6,167 bases of DNA from the NCBI GenBank assembly GCA_934636825.1, contig CAKUBG010000046.1:1-6167 (forward strand). Direction: 5' to 3'. The position numbers and the translations under genes are program-made. The notes under the pieces are model-generated. The model was not told the origin of the DNA and searched no databases. It saw only the letters and a program-made list of their open reading frames with translations. Below, in pieces: positions 1 through 5,415 of the stretch; positions within the stretch are counted from its first letter, which is position 1; the number at the start of each line of letters is the position of its first letter. Source of the stretch: an uncultured bacterium (lineage in GTDB: Bacteria > Vulcanimicrobiota > Xenobia > Xenobiales > Xenobiaceae).

Positions 1-372
1 AATGATGATAAAGCGATAAGTTAAGTCCTGGCCAGCAGGCAAACTTCCGGCGCTTTCTTCGTCTTTGTAGACAACAACTTTGTATAAACACTCGGCGCTA
101 GTTTCGGTTTTAGCGTAAATGCCCAGCATTTTAAGCTGGTAGCTTTCTTCTAGCTCCTTGCAATTAAAAGCAGCCGTCAGTTTGGCATAATTGTCGACTT
201 GCTCCACGTTTAAGAAGTAGGCAGTTTGTCGCTCGTTGGGTAAATGCTCCAGCTTGAAGGGCTCATCCACAATATCTGAGCTGGTGACAGCTCGGGTGTA
301 AATAAGCCGATCTTCGGCTAACAGTTTGGCCAGCATGACCCTGCCGCCGGTAGTTAAATATGTTGTGCTCAC
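1..372 (-). CDS. Tail fibre / tail-collar protein, N-terminal part (gpH-like), cut by the window edge
   Basis: An open frame of 124 codons starts at a GTG and runs off the left edge without a stop. The protein begins MSTTYLTTGGRVMLAK and contains KLTAAFNCKELEESYQLKML followed by GIYAKTET. This resembles the N-terminal domain of phage tail-collar fibre proteins (DUF3751-type), where an opening LT.xGRxxLAK segment is followed by an ELxExYxLxxLGIYA strand region. That domain normally anchors the fibre to the baseplate, and the variable receptor-binding part would lie beyond the edge. The GTG overlaps the stop of the tail protein I gene as GTGA and sits 5 bases after GAGGTG, which supports this start. 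Gene order (J, I, then fibre) matches P2-like phages. Family call is from pattern recognition; the receptor-binding end is not visible. Confidence 0.75.
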   Translation of the reverse strand, partial: MSTTYLTTGGRVMLAKLLAEDRLIYTRAVTSSDIVDEPFKLEHLPNERQTAYFLNVEQVDNYAKLTAAFNCKELEESYQLKMLGIYAKTETSAECLYKVVVYKDEESAGSLPAGQDLTYRFIII

Positions 373-1055
373 TGGCTCACCTCGATTCTGGTTAAAGTAC
401 CGATAAATAGCTTTTTAAGGGGTATATAAGGCGATAAATTAAAACGTTCTGTGTTAGAAACTTCCACCGGAGTGTGGCCGCCGATAAGAATCACGCTGCC
501 TGGGTTGTCTGCTTTAGCGGCAGTAATCTCTTTTACTATTTGCATTATTGTAGCTGCAGCAGATTTAAGCTCGCTTTCAATGGTGTCTTGAGCTTCAATA
601 CCACCTTCGAGTAAAGCATGCGCTCCCTTAAATTCTTCGATGGTGTAAAACAAGCGGACGGCTTGCGCCAGGCTTATCTTTATGTCGCCAGTTAGTCTGA
701 AGTAATAAGGCTCGCCGCCGTATTCAAACCATTCTTTTATGTCTAAGATAGGATTGATGCGCTTAATACTCTGGCGTACAGCCCAAGGAGTGCCCTTGTA
801 ACGGTGAAGCTCGACAGCTTGCTTGAGAAGGTTGCGCTTTTCGCAATCAGTTTTGGCATAATCCCAACCTTCTATGCCTAGAACGTGAAATTGTTTGGCT
901 AAATGAGGCAAAGCACTTGAATCGACAATATCAAACCAGTTGGTTAGAATTTTTGTCATATCAAGGCTCAAGCCAATTTTCCCCAACAATTCTTCCAAGG
1001 CTTGCCAGTAAGGATCTTTAGCTAATGGAGTCGGAAGCATGCTTTGATTATTCAT
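369..1055 (-). CDS. I: Phage tail protein I, baseplate wedge component (P2 gpI-like)
   Basis: This 228-residue protein belongs to the P2 gpI family. The core signature is the region around residues 60 to 100, with GIEGWDYAKT, a run of leucines and lysines, then HRYKGTPWAVRQSIKRI. The 'KGT..AV+..I' block is the family hallmark. P2 gpI is a similar-sized baseplate protein, and in minimal contractile particles its counterpart joins with gpJ to form the wedge that links hub, sheath and fibres. Residues 150 to 180 (rich in E, A, I and K) look helical, and the C-terminal part (about 185 to 228) looks like extended strands. The ATG overlaps the end of gpJ by 8 bases (ATGAATAA) and has a GGGAG site 8 bases upstream. 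The stop overlaps the GTG of the fibre gene. No oddities seen. Confidence 0.9.
   Translation of the reverse strand: MNNQSMLPTPLAKDPYWQALEELLGKIGLSLDMTKILTNWFDIVDSSALPHLAKQFHVLGIEGWDYAKTDCEKRNLLKQAVELHRYKGTPWAVRQSIKRINPILDIKEWFEYGGEPYYFRLTGDIKISLAQAVRLFYTIEEFKGAHALLEGGIEAQDTIESELKSAAATIMQIVKEITAAKADNPGSVILIGGHTPVEVSNTERFNLSPYIPLKKLFIGTLTRIEVSQ
378..383 (-). promoter_or_regulatory. Ribosome binding site for the fibre gene
   Basis: GAGGTG on the minus strand lies 5 bases before the GTG at 372 and within the last codons of gpI. It is the main reason for placing the fibre start at this GTG rather than at the ATG twelve codons further in. Confidence 0.65.
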
Positions 1056-2148
1056 AAATAATGCTCCCTATGTTGATATTCCAACTGTCTAAAACTGGAT
1101 AAGAAGTCTCATCAATTTTTAATAAACCTGGAGACTCCAACTCTACGGAATAAACGCCGTCTAGTTGTAATAAAGCAACTATCTGAGATGGGACAATATC
1201 TTTGCCCATTTTTTGAGCCAAAGTTCCTTTGTACTCAAGGATCTTGCGATTAGCAGCCGCTAGAATAGATTCACGATCACTATTAGCATAAATAGACAAT
1301 TGGGCAGAAAGTGAAAAATGGACGGCAGTCGGTGCTTCCACTTTGACTTGTACGGTCATAGGACGGCATTTATCGTTAAAAATATCGGCGACCGCTTGAA
1401 GTAACTTTTCGGTAGGCGCTCCCGAAGAAGTTAAAGGAACAACTCTCACTATACCGGGCCCTGCATTCTGTGCTGAAACATCAACAATACTTTGATGAGC
1501 CGTTTTAGCCCAATAACGATAGGCACCGGCTGGCCCCGCACAGCTAAAAGACTCCAGCGTTTCGGGAATGCGCTCGCGATAGTGGTCATCTTCCTCTTCT
1601 TCTGCGCCCAAGGCGGTGGTAGTTACGTTGGTAGCTCCTTTAACATTTTCAACGCTTTCAACCAACATTAAATTGCCAGGTAAATATCCATTGGCATCAG
1701 GGCCGGTGGTTGTGCATACCGCTTCACAAGTGGCCGTATCAGAATCTGCGGAGAAGAAACAACTTTCTGTAGTTTCAAAAGTAAAAAGGTTGTCTCTTGT
1801 TTGTAGCTTCAACCCGGCGGCAATTTCGTGAGCGTAGCCAAGTGGTTGTTGCAAAGAAATTTGCACAGCGCAAGAAGCTGCTTGAGCGTCTAACCTTGGG
1901 CAGCCAATATTGTTGCCATTTTGGTCTAGGGCTGCGTCTCTGGCATATTCTGTCAAAGTTTGTTCCGCTGCTTCTTGAATTTGCTGGCGGATAAGGCATT
2001 CTACATAGGCCACAAAATCGACAAAAATTCTTTCAGGCTGCGCTGGAAATAATGTTTTACCCAGCTTTGTCTCTACGAACTCAACGTCTCGCTGAGTAAT
2101 TTCATCAGGATCCCATTTACAGAAAACGGGACGCTCGAGTTCACTCAC
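1048..2148 (-). CDS. J: Baseplate J-like protein (P2 gpJ / Mu gp47 family)
   Basis: This 366-residue protein is a baseplate J family wedge component, the counterpart of T4 gp6, expected to form the ring around the hub that holds the fibres and triggers sheath contraction. Visible signatures are an N-terminal FVDFVAYVECLIRQQIQEAA helix (residues 42 to 61), the middle GYLPGNLMLVESVENV strand block, and the diagnostic EEEEDDHYRERI...LESFSCAGPAGAYRYWA region (residues 183 to 214), followed by VDVSAQNAGPGIVRVVPL. P2 gpJ is about 300 residues, so this is a slightly long member. It has nine cysteines spread through the chain with no metal-site spacing. Translation starts at GTG, overlapping the gpW stop as GTGA, with an excellent AGGAGG 7 bases upstream inside the end of gpW. 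Translation is probably coupled to gpW. Confidence 0.93.
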   Translation of the reverse strand: MSELERPVFCKWDPDEITQRDVEFVETKLGKTLFPAQPERIFVDFVAYVECLIRQQIQEAAEQTLTEYARDAALDQNGNNIGCPRLDAQAASCAVQISLQQPLGYAHEIAAGLKLQTRDNLFTFETTESCFFSADSDTATCEAVCTTTGPDANGYLPGNLMLVESVENVKGATNVTTTALGAEEEEDDHYRERIPETLESFSCAGPAGAYRYWAKTAHQSIVDVSAQNAGPGIVRVVPLTSSGAPTEKLLQAVADIFNDKCRPMTVQVKVEAPTAVHFSLSAQLSIYANSDRESILAAANRKILEYKGTLAQKMGKDIVPSQIVALLQLDGVYSVELESPGLLKIDETSYPVLDSWNINIGSIIYE

Positions 2149-2519
2149 AATATCACCTCCTGTATAACTTGTTGCTCGTATTCAGCTTTAGGTCTCCAAG
2201 TAATAGTTAACACGTAATGGTGCGGCTCTTGGGCTTGGGCAGTAACAGACTCTACGTCTATGCGAGGCTCCCAACGTTTTAAGGCTTCATGAGCTTCATA
2301 AATTAGTTGAGGTACGGCATGATCTGCGGGTAGGTCTAAATATTGGAAAATATCGCAGCCAAACTCAGGGCGATGTGGTACAGAGCCTTTGCTAGTTAGC
2401 AAAATAATTTCGATGCACTGCTTTATGTCGTCATAGCCCTCGACTATTTCACCTAAAGCGTTAAGCTTTGAGCTCCAGTCTGTGGCCGATATTTTCTTAA
2501 AAGAAGCATCAGTGGACAT
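2145..2519 (-). CDS. W: Baseplate protein W, sheath initiator (gp25/lysozyme-like fold family)
   Basis: Starting at the ATG with MSTDASFKKI, this gene encodes 124 residues, the usual length for P2 gpW / T4 gp25 proteins. The family signature is clear: a helical lead, then DDIKQCIEIILLTSKGSVPH and RPEFGCDIFQYLDLP, then a helix (AVPQLIYEAHEALKRWEPRI) and strands ending the protein. The EPR at residues 89 to 91 matches the conserved EPRI motif of gp25-like proteins, which nucleate sheath assembly on the baseplate. Despite the family name no enzyme activity is expected. The frame stays open upstream to a TTG at 2603, but that would add 28 residues read inside gpV and exceed the family length, so I prefer the ATG. 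It overlaps gpV by 11 bases. The Shine-Dalgarno site is strong but rather distant. Confidence 0.92.
   Translation of the reverse strand: MSTDASFKKISATDWSSKLNALGEIVEGYDDIKQCIEIILLTSKGSVPHRPEFGCDIFQYLDLPADHAVPQLIYEAHEALKRWEPRIDVESVTAQAQEPHHYVLTITWRPKAEYEQQVIQEVIL
2154..2161 (-). promoter_or_regulatory. Ribosome binding site for gpJ
   Basis: AGGAGGTG on the minus strand lies 7 bases before the GTG of gpJ, counted from AGGAGG, and inside the last codons of gpW. It is the strongest and best spaced site in the window and decides in favour of the GTG start over later ATGs. Confidence 0.8.
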
Positions 2520-3258
2520 GGTGATTGCTGTTGCCTCCTTCATCCATAATGGAGCCGTCAGCATAAATACTGCCGGAGGTATAAATGCCGCTGCTGTTGA
2601 CAACTAACGGCGACATAATTTCAGCATTCTCAGCTTGTAAAATAAAGTCGTCGCCGTAAATCTTTACATCGGCCTGGAATACTGCCGAAAGTTTCTGCTC
2701 ACTACCATCTTCTGATGGCGGCGCAGCGCACGAAAGAGCTGCAGTATTTAGGGCAATTTGTGGCGATTCCAAGGCGATACTTTGCGCCGCCTTAAAGGTC
2801 ATAGCTTCAGCCGAGGAAACTGAGACCGGCCCTTCGGCTTCGATTTCTACGCTGCCGCCGGATGTTACCTTAATCTTTAAGGCGTGGTTCTCGCCATCAT
2901 AACTGAGTTCAGTTTCGTCAGCCATTTTAACGGTCATTAAATGGGTTTTACGATCGTATTTAATAGCCGTTTTATCTTCAAACTCCATGGCATAAACGTC
3001 GGCTTCCGTCTGATTAGGAGGATCGGCTTCCGAGTAGATAGCTCCTAAAATACAACCGTCTTCAGCGTCTTCATCCATAAGGACATAGACTTGCTCATCT
3101 ACATCGGGCATGTGGAAATGCTTGTTTTTTAAAGTATTTGTTTGGAGCACCGACAATTCATAGCTATCTTGATCGTCGTACTGAGGGAAAGTAACAATTG
3201 CTTTACCTTTATCGGGCAAAACTTCTTTAACTATGCCAACACGTAATTCTGCAGCCAT
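2509..3258 (-). CDS. V: Baseplate spike / puncturing protein V (P2 gpV / Mu gp45-like)
   Basis: This 249-residue protein is the membrane-piercing central spike. Residues 1 to 80 form the OB-fold typical of baseplate assembly protein V: VGIVKEVLPDKGKAIVTFP, then MPDVDEQVYVL and GCILGAIYSEADPPN. Residues 85 to 220 are short alternating strands (MEFEDKTAIKYDRKTHLMTV, LKIKVTSGGSVEIEAEG, IALESPQIALNT), as expected for the trimeric beta-helix. The end has near-repeats around GIYTSGSIYADGSIMDEGG (residues 224 to 242), then NSNHHVH as the last seven residues. In P2 and phi92 spikes an HxH motif at the tip binds an iron ion; here His247 and His249 would do so. P2 gpV is about 210 residues. It starts at ATG with GGAGG 4 bases upstream in the 9-base gap after gpD, and its end overlaps gpW by 11 bases. 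Confidence 0.92.
   Translation of the reverse strand: MAAELRVGIVKEVLPDKGKAIVTFPQYDDQDSYELSVLQTNTLKNKHFHMPDVDEQVYVLMDEDAEDGCILGAIYSEADPPNQTEADVYAMEFEDKTAIKYDRKTHLMTVKMADETELSYDGENHALKIKVTSGGSVEIEAEGPVSVSSAEAMTFKAAQSIALESPQIALNTAALSCAAPPSEDGSEQKLSAVFQADVKIYGDDFILQAENAEIMSPLVVNSSGIYTSGSIYADGSIMDEGGNSNHHVH
2534..2540 (-). promoter_or_regulatory. Ribosome binding site for gpW, unusually distant
   Basis: AAGGAGG on the minus strand is embedded in the codons for Asp-Glu-Gly-Gly near the end of gpV. It lies 14 bases before the gpW ATG at 2519, longer than the usual 5 to 10. An ATG just upstream in the gpW frame (WMKEAT) overlaps this site and has none of its own, so it is a poorer start. Termination of gpV 11 bases into gpW probably helps by coupling. 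Confidence 0.5.
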
Positions 3259-3262
3259 TTTT

Positions 3263-3268
3263 CCTCCC
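3263..3268 (-). promoter_or_regulatory. Ribosome binding site for gpV
   Basis: GGGAGG on the minus strand starts at the last base of the gpD stop codon and ends 4 bases before the gpV ATG. It fills the only non-overlapping junction in the window. Confidence 0.75.
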
Positions 3269-4632
3269 TAAATGTAGATGTGCATGTGATCGCCAGTTTT
3301 ATAGGTACTGTCGTTGACATACTCGTTGTACGTTTTGAAACCGACAGATTGGGCTAAACTCTCTAAAACGTAGGATTCTTCAGCGCTTATGCCGTCAACG
3401 CCACAGTCAATAGCTCTTCCATCGGGATGGGCTTGCGAAGAATGCTTACCTTCAGTGGTGCACGAAACCCAAAAAGGTTGCCCTGGCCAACGTTTGTGTA
3501 CAAGTTTTTTAAGCTTATTAAAGCAAGCGGCCGTTTCGTTCCTGACATCATGAGAAGTGCCGTCATCATCGACTATATGCGTCCAACCATTGGGATTTTT
3601 AACGTTTGGCTTGCTTGATTTTTTGGCTTTTTCTTCTTTAGGATCGTCAGCTTTTAGCTCGTTTCTGGCTACAGTAAGCGATACTTTCCAACCACTGGAG
3701 TTTATGGTGTGTTTGGCCTCTGATACAGTATAAATACCGGATAATAAACCAAAACCGCTTAAATTAAGCTGAACACCGGCTACATAATAATGCTGGCCGA
3801 TTAGTTTGAGAGTTCCATTGACTTGTCTCTCATTGCGAGCGGTTAAAGCAGCTTTTGCCAGTGCCTTGGCTTGTTCAGCATTTTCCACCCGTCGAGTGAT
3901 AATAAGCTCGTCCCCGGTTTTAAGGCCTTTAGCTTGTTCGGTATGGCAAATAAACTTTTTGCTCGCCGGATCCCAGCTACGTACAGTACAAGCTTTGTAC
4001 ACTTTGGAGGTTTTGTCTGTAAAGCTATACTCATAACAGTGCTGGGGAGTAATTTCCAACGAGGAGCTATCTTTTTTGACTTTATCCTTCTTGCAGAAAA
4101 TTAACTGTTTGTTTTTTACAGCAAAGTAATAGCCGAAATCTTTGGCTAATTTTTCCAAGAAGGCATAATCGCTGACGTCTTTTTGAGTGCGACGTTTAAC
4201 AGCTATTGACTCAATCTCACCTTGTACTTTTAAGCCATGAGATTCGGCTATTTGCTGCACGATCTGTTTAAGAGTTTTCTTTTCAAAAGTCGCGTTCTTA
4301 TTTGTGTTTAGATCTTCAGATACTACCCCGGATATAGCACCGATTTCTATTATGTCGGGTTTTCCTTTTATGGTAATTGTATCGATAAAACACTTGGCTT
4401 TTATAGTTTTCTCCCCGGCGTAGCCAAACTCTAAAGACAGTTCATCTGTTTTAATAGGATACCAATCACCACGCCATTTGCTTTTGCTATCATCGAGAGT
4501 TAGCTTTATAGAATCTTGAGCGCCTAAACCGTCCGTATAGTCGATCTGAGTAATAAATTCAGACAGCGTGGTGGTTACATCTTTTTGGCCGAATTTAAGC
4601 TTAACTTGGAGAGTGGGAATGTCTATAACCAT
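3268..4632 (-). CDS. D: Tail hub protein D (P2 gpD, T4 gp27-like) with C-terminal M15-type peptidase domain
   Basis: This 454-residue protein has two parts. Residues 1 to about 325 match late control gene D / tail hub proteins: DYTDGLGAQDSIKLTLDD near the start, then FIDTITIKGKPDIIEIGAIS, FEKKTLKQIVQQIAESHGLK, and YAFLEKLAKDFGYYFAVKNK. The hub trimer caps the tail tube and holds the spike. A lysine-rich linker (residues 326 to 348) leads to a C-terminal domain of about 105 residues. This has HPDGRAID (His402 to Asp409) and GDHMHIYI at the end (Asp448, His451). That is the HxxGxAxD plus DxxH arrangement of M15 zinc peptidases, with His402, Asp409 and His451 as likely zinc ligands and Asp448 as catalytic base. 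Such enzymes cut peptidoglycan stem peptides. P2 gpD lacks this domain and is about 390 residues. The ATG overlaps gpX by 10 bases, with AAGGAG 10 bases upstream. Confidence 0.88.
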   Translation of the reverse strand: MVIDIPTLQVKLKFGQKDVTTTLSEFITQIDYTDGLGAQDSIKLTLDDSKSKWRGDWYPIKTDELSLEFGYAGEKTIKAKCFIDTITIKGKPDIIEIGAISGVVSEDLNTNKNATFEKKTLKQIVQQIAESHGLKVQGEIESIAVKRRTQKDVSDYAFLEKLAKDFGYYFAVKNKQLIFCKKDKVKKDSSSLEITPQHCYEYSFTDKTSKVYKACTVRSWDPASKKFICHTEQAKGLKTGDELIITRRVENAEQAKALAKAALTARNERQVNGTLKLIGQHYYVAGVQLNLSGFGLLSGIYTVSEAKHTINSSGWKVSLTVARNELKADDPKEEKAKKSSKPNVKNPNGWTHIVDDDGTSHDVRNETAACFNKLKKLVHKRWPGQPFWVSCTTEGKHSSQAHPDGRAIDCGVDGISAEESYVLESLAQSVGFKTYNEYVNDSTYKTGDHMHIYI

Positions 4633-4865
4633 GGCGGTAAATCTCCTTTGTCTTGGGCGTCGAGTTCGTCTTCTTGCAAAATGGGGATCTGGATAACTGT
4701 TCCAGCAGGCAAAGTCGAAGTGATGGGAATGTAGGGATTGGCGCGTATTATCGGTTCATAGAGCGTGGGTATGCCATAAAATTTGTAAGCTATTTGATCC
4801 CAACGCTCGTCATCTATGGTTTTGTATTCCAGATACTCTGAAGTGGAAGAATATTCCTCAGCCAT
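4623..4865 (-). CDS. X: Tail protein X, LysM-like
   Basis: This 80-residue protein matches the gpX tail protein family, small LysM-fold proteins found between U and D. Residues 13 to 62 form the LysM-like domain: EYKTIDDERWDQIAYKFYG, then PIIRANPYIP and LPAGTVIQIPIL. The conserved pattern is the YKT..DERWDQIA helix, the ANP turn, and the closing LPAGT.I.IP strand. In contractile particles these proteins are thought to hold the hub and tube region together; no peptidoglycan binding need be assumed. The ATG is fixed by an in-frame TAG four codons upstream and overlaps the gpU end by 8 bases. The best ribosome site, AAGGAG, is 13 bases away, so reinitiation after gpU is likely. The last 10 bases overlap the start of gpD. 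Confidence 0.92.
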   Translation of the reverse strand: MAEEYSSTSEYLEYKTIDDERWDQIAYKFYGIPTLYEPIIRANPYIPITSTLPAGTVIQIPILQEDELDAQDKGDLPPWL

Positions 4866-5415
4866 TTTGACGCACTATCTCCTTTGCTGTGGTTGCTTTC
4901 TTGGTCTTCTTTTTGCCGGAAGTTTTGGGCGCCGAAGAGCTGGGCGTTTTCTTTTGAGCTTTGGCGGTAGTGCTTTTCTTGGAGTCTTTTACTGCCGGAG
5001 CTTTCTTTTTGGCTACTTGCTCTTGCGGAGGCACATACTCTATGAGAGTGAGCCGGATTTCAGCTTCCAGCATGTTGCCCTGATTGTCAGTACGTTTGTA
5101 GATAAGCTCAAAAGACTTGATTAAATAGTTGCCGAAGTTAGTGCCGCTGGTCAAAAAAAAGGGATAGGCTTTTTGCTCCTTGGCCATATTTTCCAACTCG
5201 ATATACCTAGTCAGAACATCGTGGAAATGCCAGTGTAAATGAATAGTTAAAGAACTTATTTGCCTGGCGCTTTGGCCGGTAAGCTGGTAAGTGCTTTTGC
5301 GTCCTACCAGCTTTTGCTCAGCGTAGTTCCATTCGTCTTTGTAGGAGAGCTCGCCGAGCATATATATGTCAAGGCAAAAGTTGCCGAAGAAAGCATAAAT
5401 ATCGGTTGAAATCAT
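4858..5415 (-). CDS. U: Tail assembly protein U (P2 gpU-like) with lysine-rich C-terminal tail
   Basis: This 185-residue protein follows the tape measure and precedes gpX, the usual position for gpU. Residues 1 to 130 look like the gpU core: an N-terminal strand region (MISTDIYAFFGNFCLDI), YKDEWNYAEQKLVGRKSTYQ, a histidine-rich stretch (LTIHLHWHFHDVL, residues 56 to 68), and YPFFLTSGTNFGNYLIKSFE leading to EAEIRLTLIEYV. P2 gpU is about 160 residues and is a tail completion/assembly protein. Residues 131 to 185 are a low-complexity tail with 16 lysines among alanine, serine and threonine, probably disordered. The ATG overlaps the tape measure stop as ATGA, and only a weak AG-rich ribosome site is seen upstream. 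Sequence identity with gpU is less obvious than for the neighbours, so the name partly rests on position. Confidence 0.7.
   Translation of the reverse strand: MISTDIYAFFGNFCLDIYMLGELSYKDEWNYAEQKLVGRKSTYQLTGQSARQISSLTIHLHWHFHDVLTRYIELENMAKEQKAYPFFLTSGTNFGNYLIKSFELIYKRTDNQGNMLEAEIRLTLIEYVPPQEQVAKKKAPAVKDSKKSTTAKAQKKTPSSSAPKTSGKKKTKKATTAKEIVRQNG

Noticed and set aside
183..372. Alternative fibre start at the ATG twelve codons downstream of the GTG
   Set aside because: It would remove the conserved LTTGGRV segment and has no ribosome site, while the GTG has GAGGTG at 5 bases.
1616..1831. Plus-strand open frame of 71 codons opposite gpJ
   Set aside because: It is a shadow of the gpJ coding strand, with no ribosome site and no recognisable domain. 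The same holds for the other plus-strand frames at 1797-1994, 3427-3618, 3806-4104, 4653-4841 and 5572-5772.
2520..2603. Upstream extension of gpW to a TTG at 2603
   Set aside because: It would overlap gpV by 95 bases and add 28 residues (MSTAAAFIPPAVF...) not expected for gp25-like proteins. The strong AAGGAGG site lies downstream of it.
4661..4690. Possible weak terminator or promoter at the U/X/D junctions
   Set aside because: The junctions overlap, and I found no stem-loop with a T run nor a paired -35/-10 in any of them.
4816..5124. Plus-strand 102-codon frame with hydrophobic and Gly/Phe-rich content
   Set aside because: Its apparent membrane-like composition is the mirror image of the lysine-rich gpU tail (Lys codons read backwards give Phe/Leu). 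It is opposite an intact gene.
5151..5160. Run of eight T on the coding strand within gpU, a possible slippery site
   Set aside because: Both alternative frames reach a stop within a few codons, the gpU frame is complete across it, and no pairing structure is evident.
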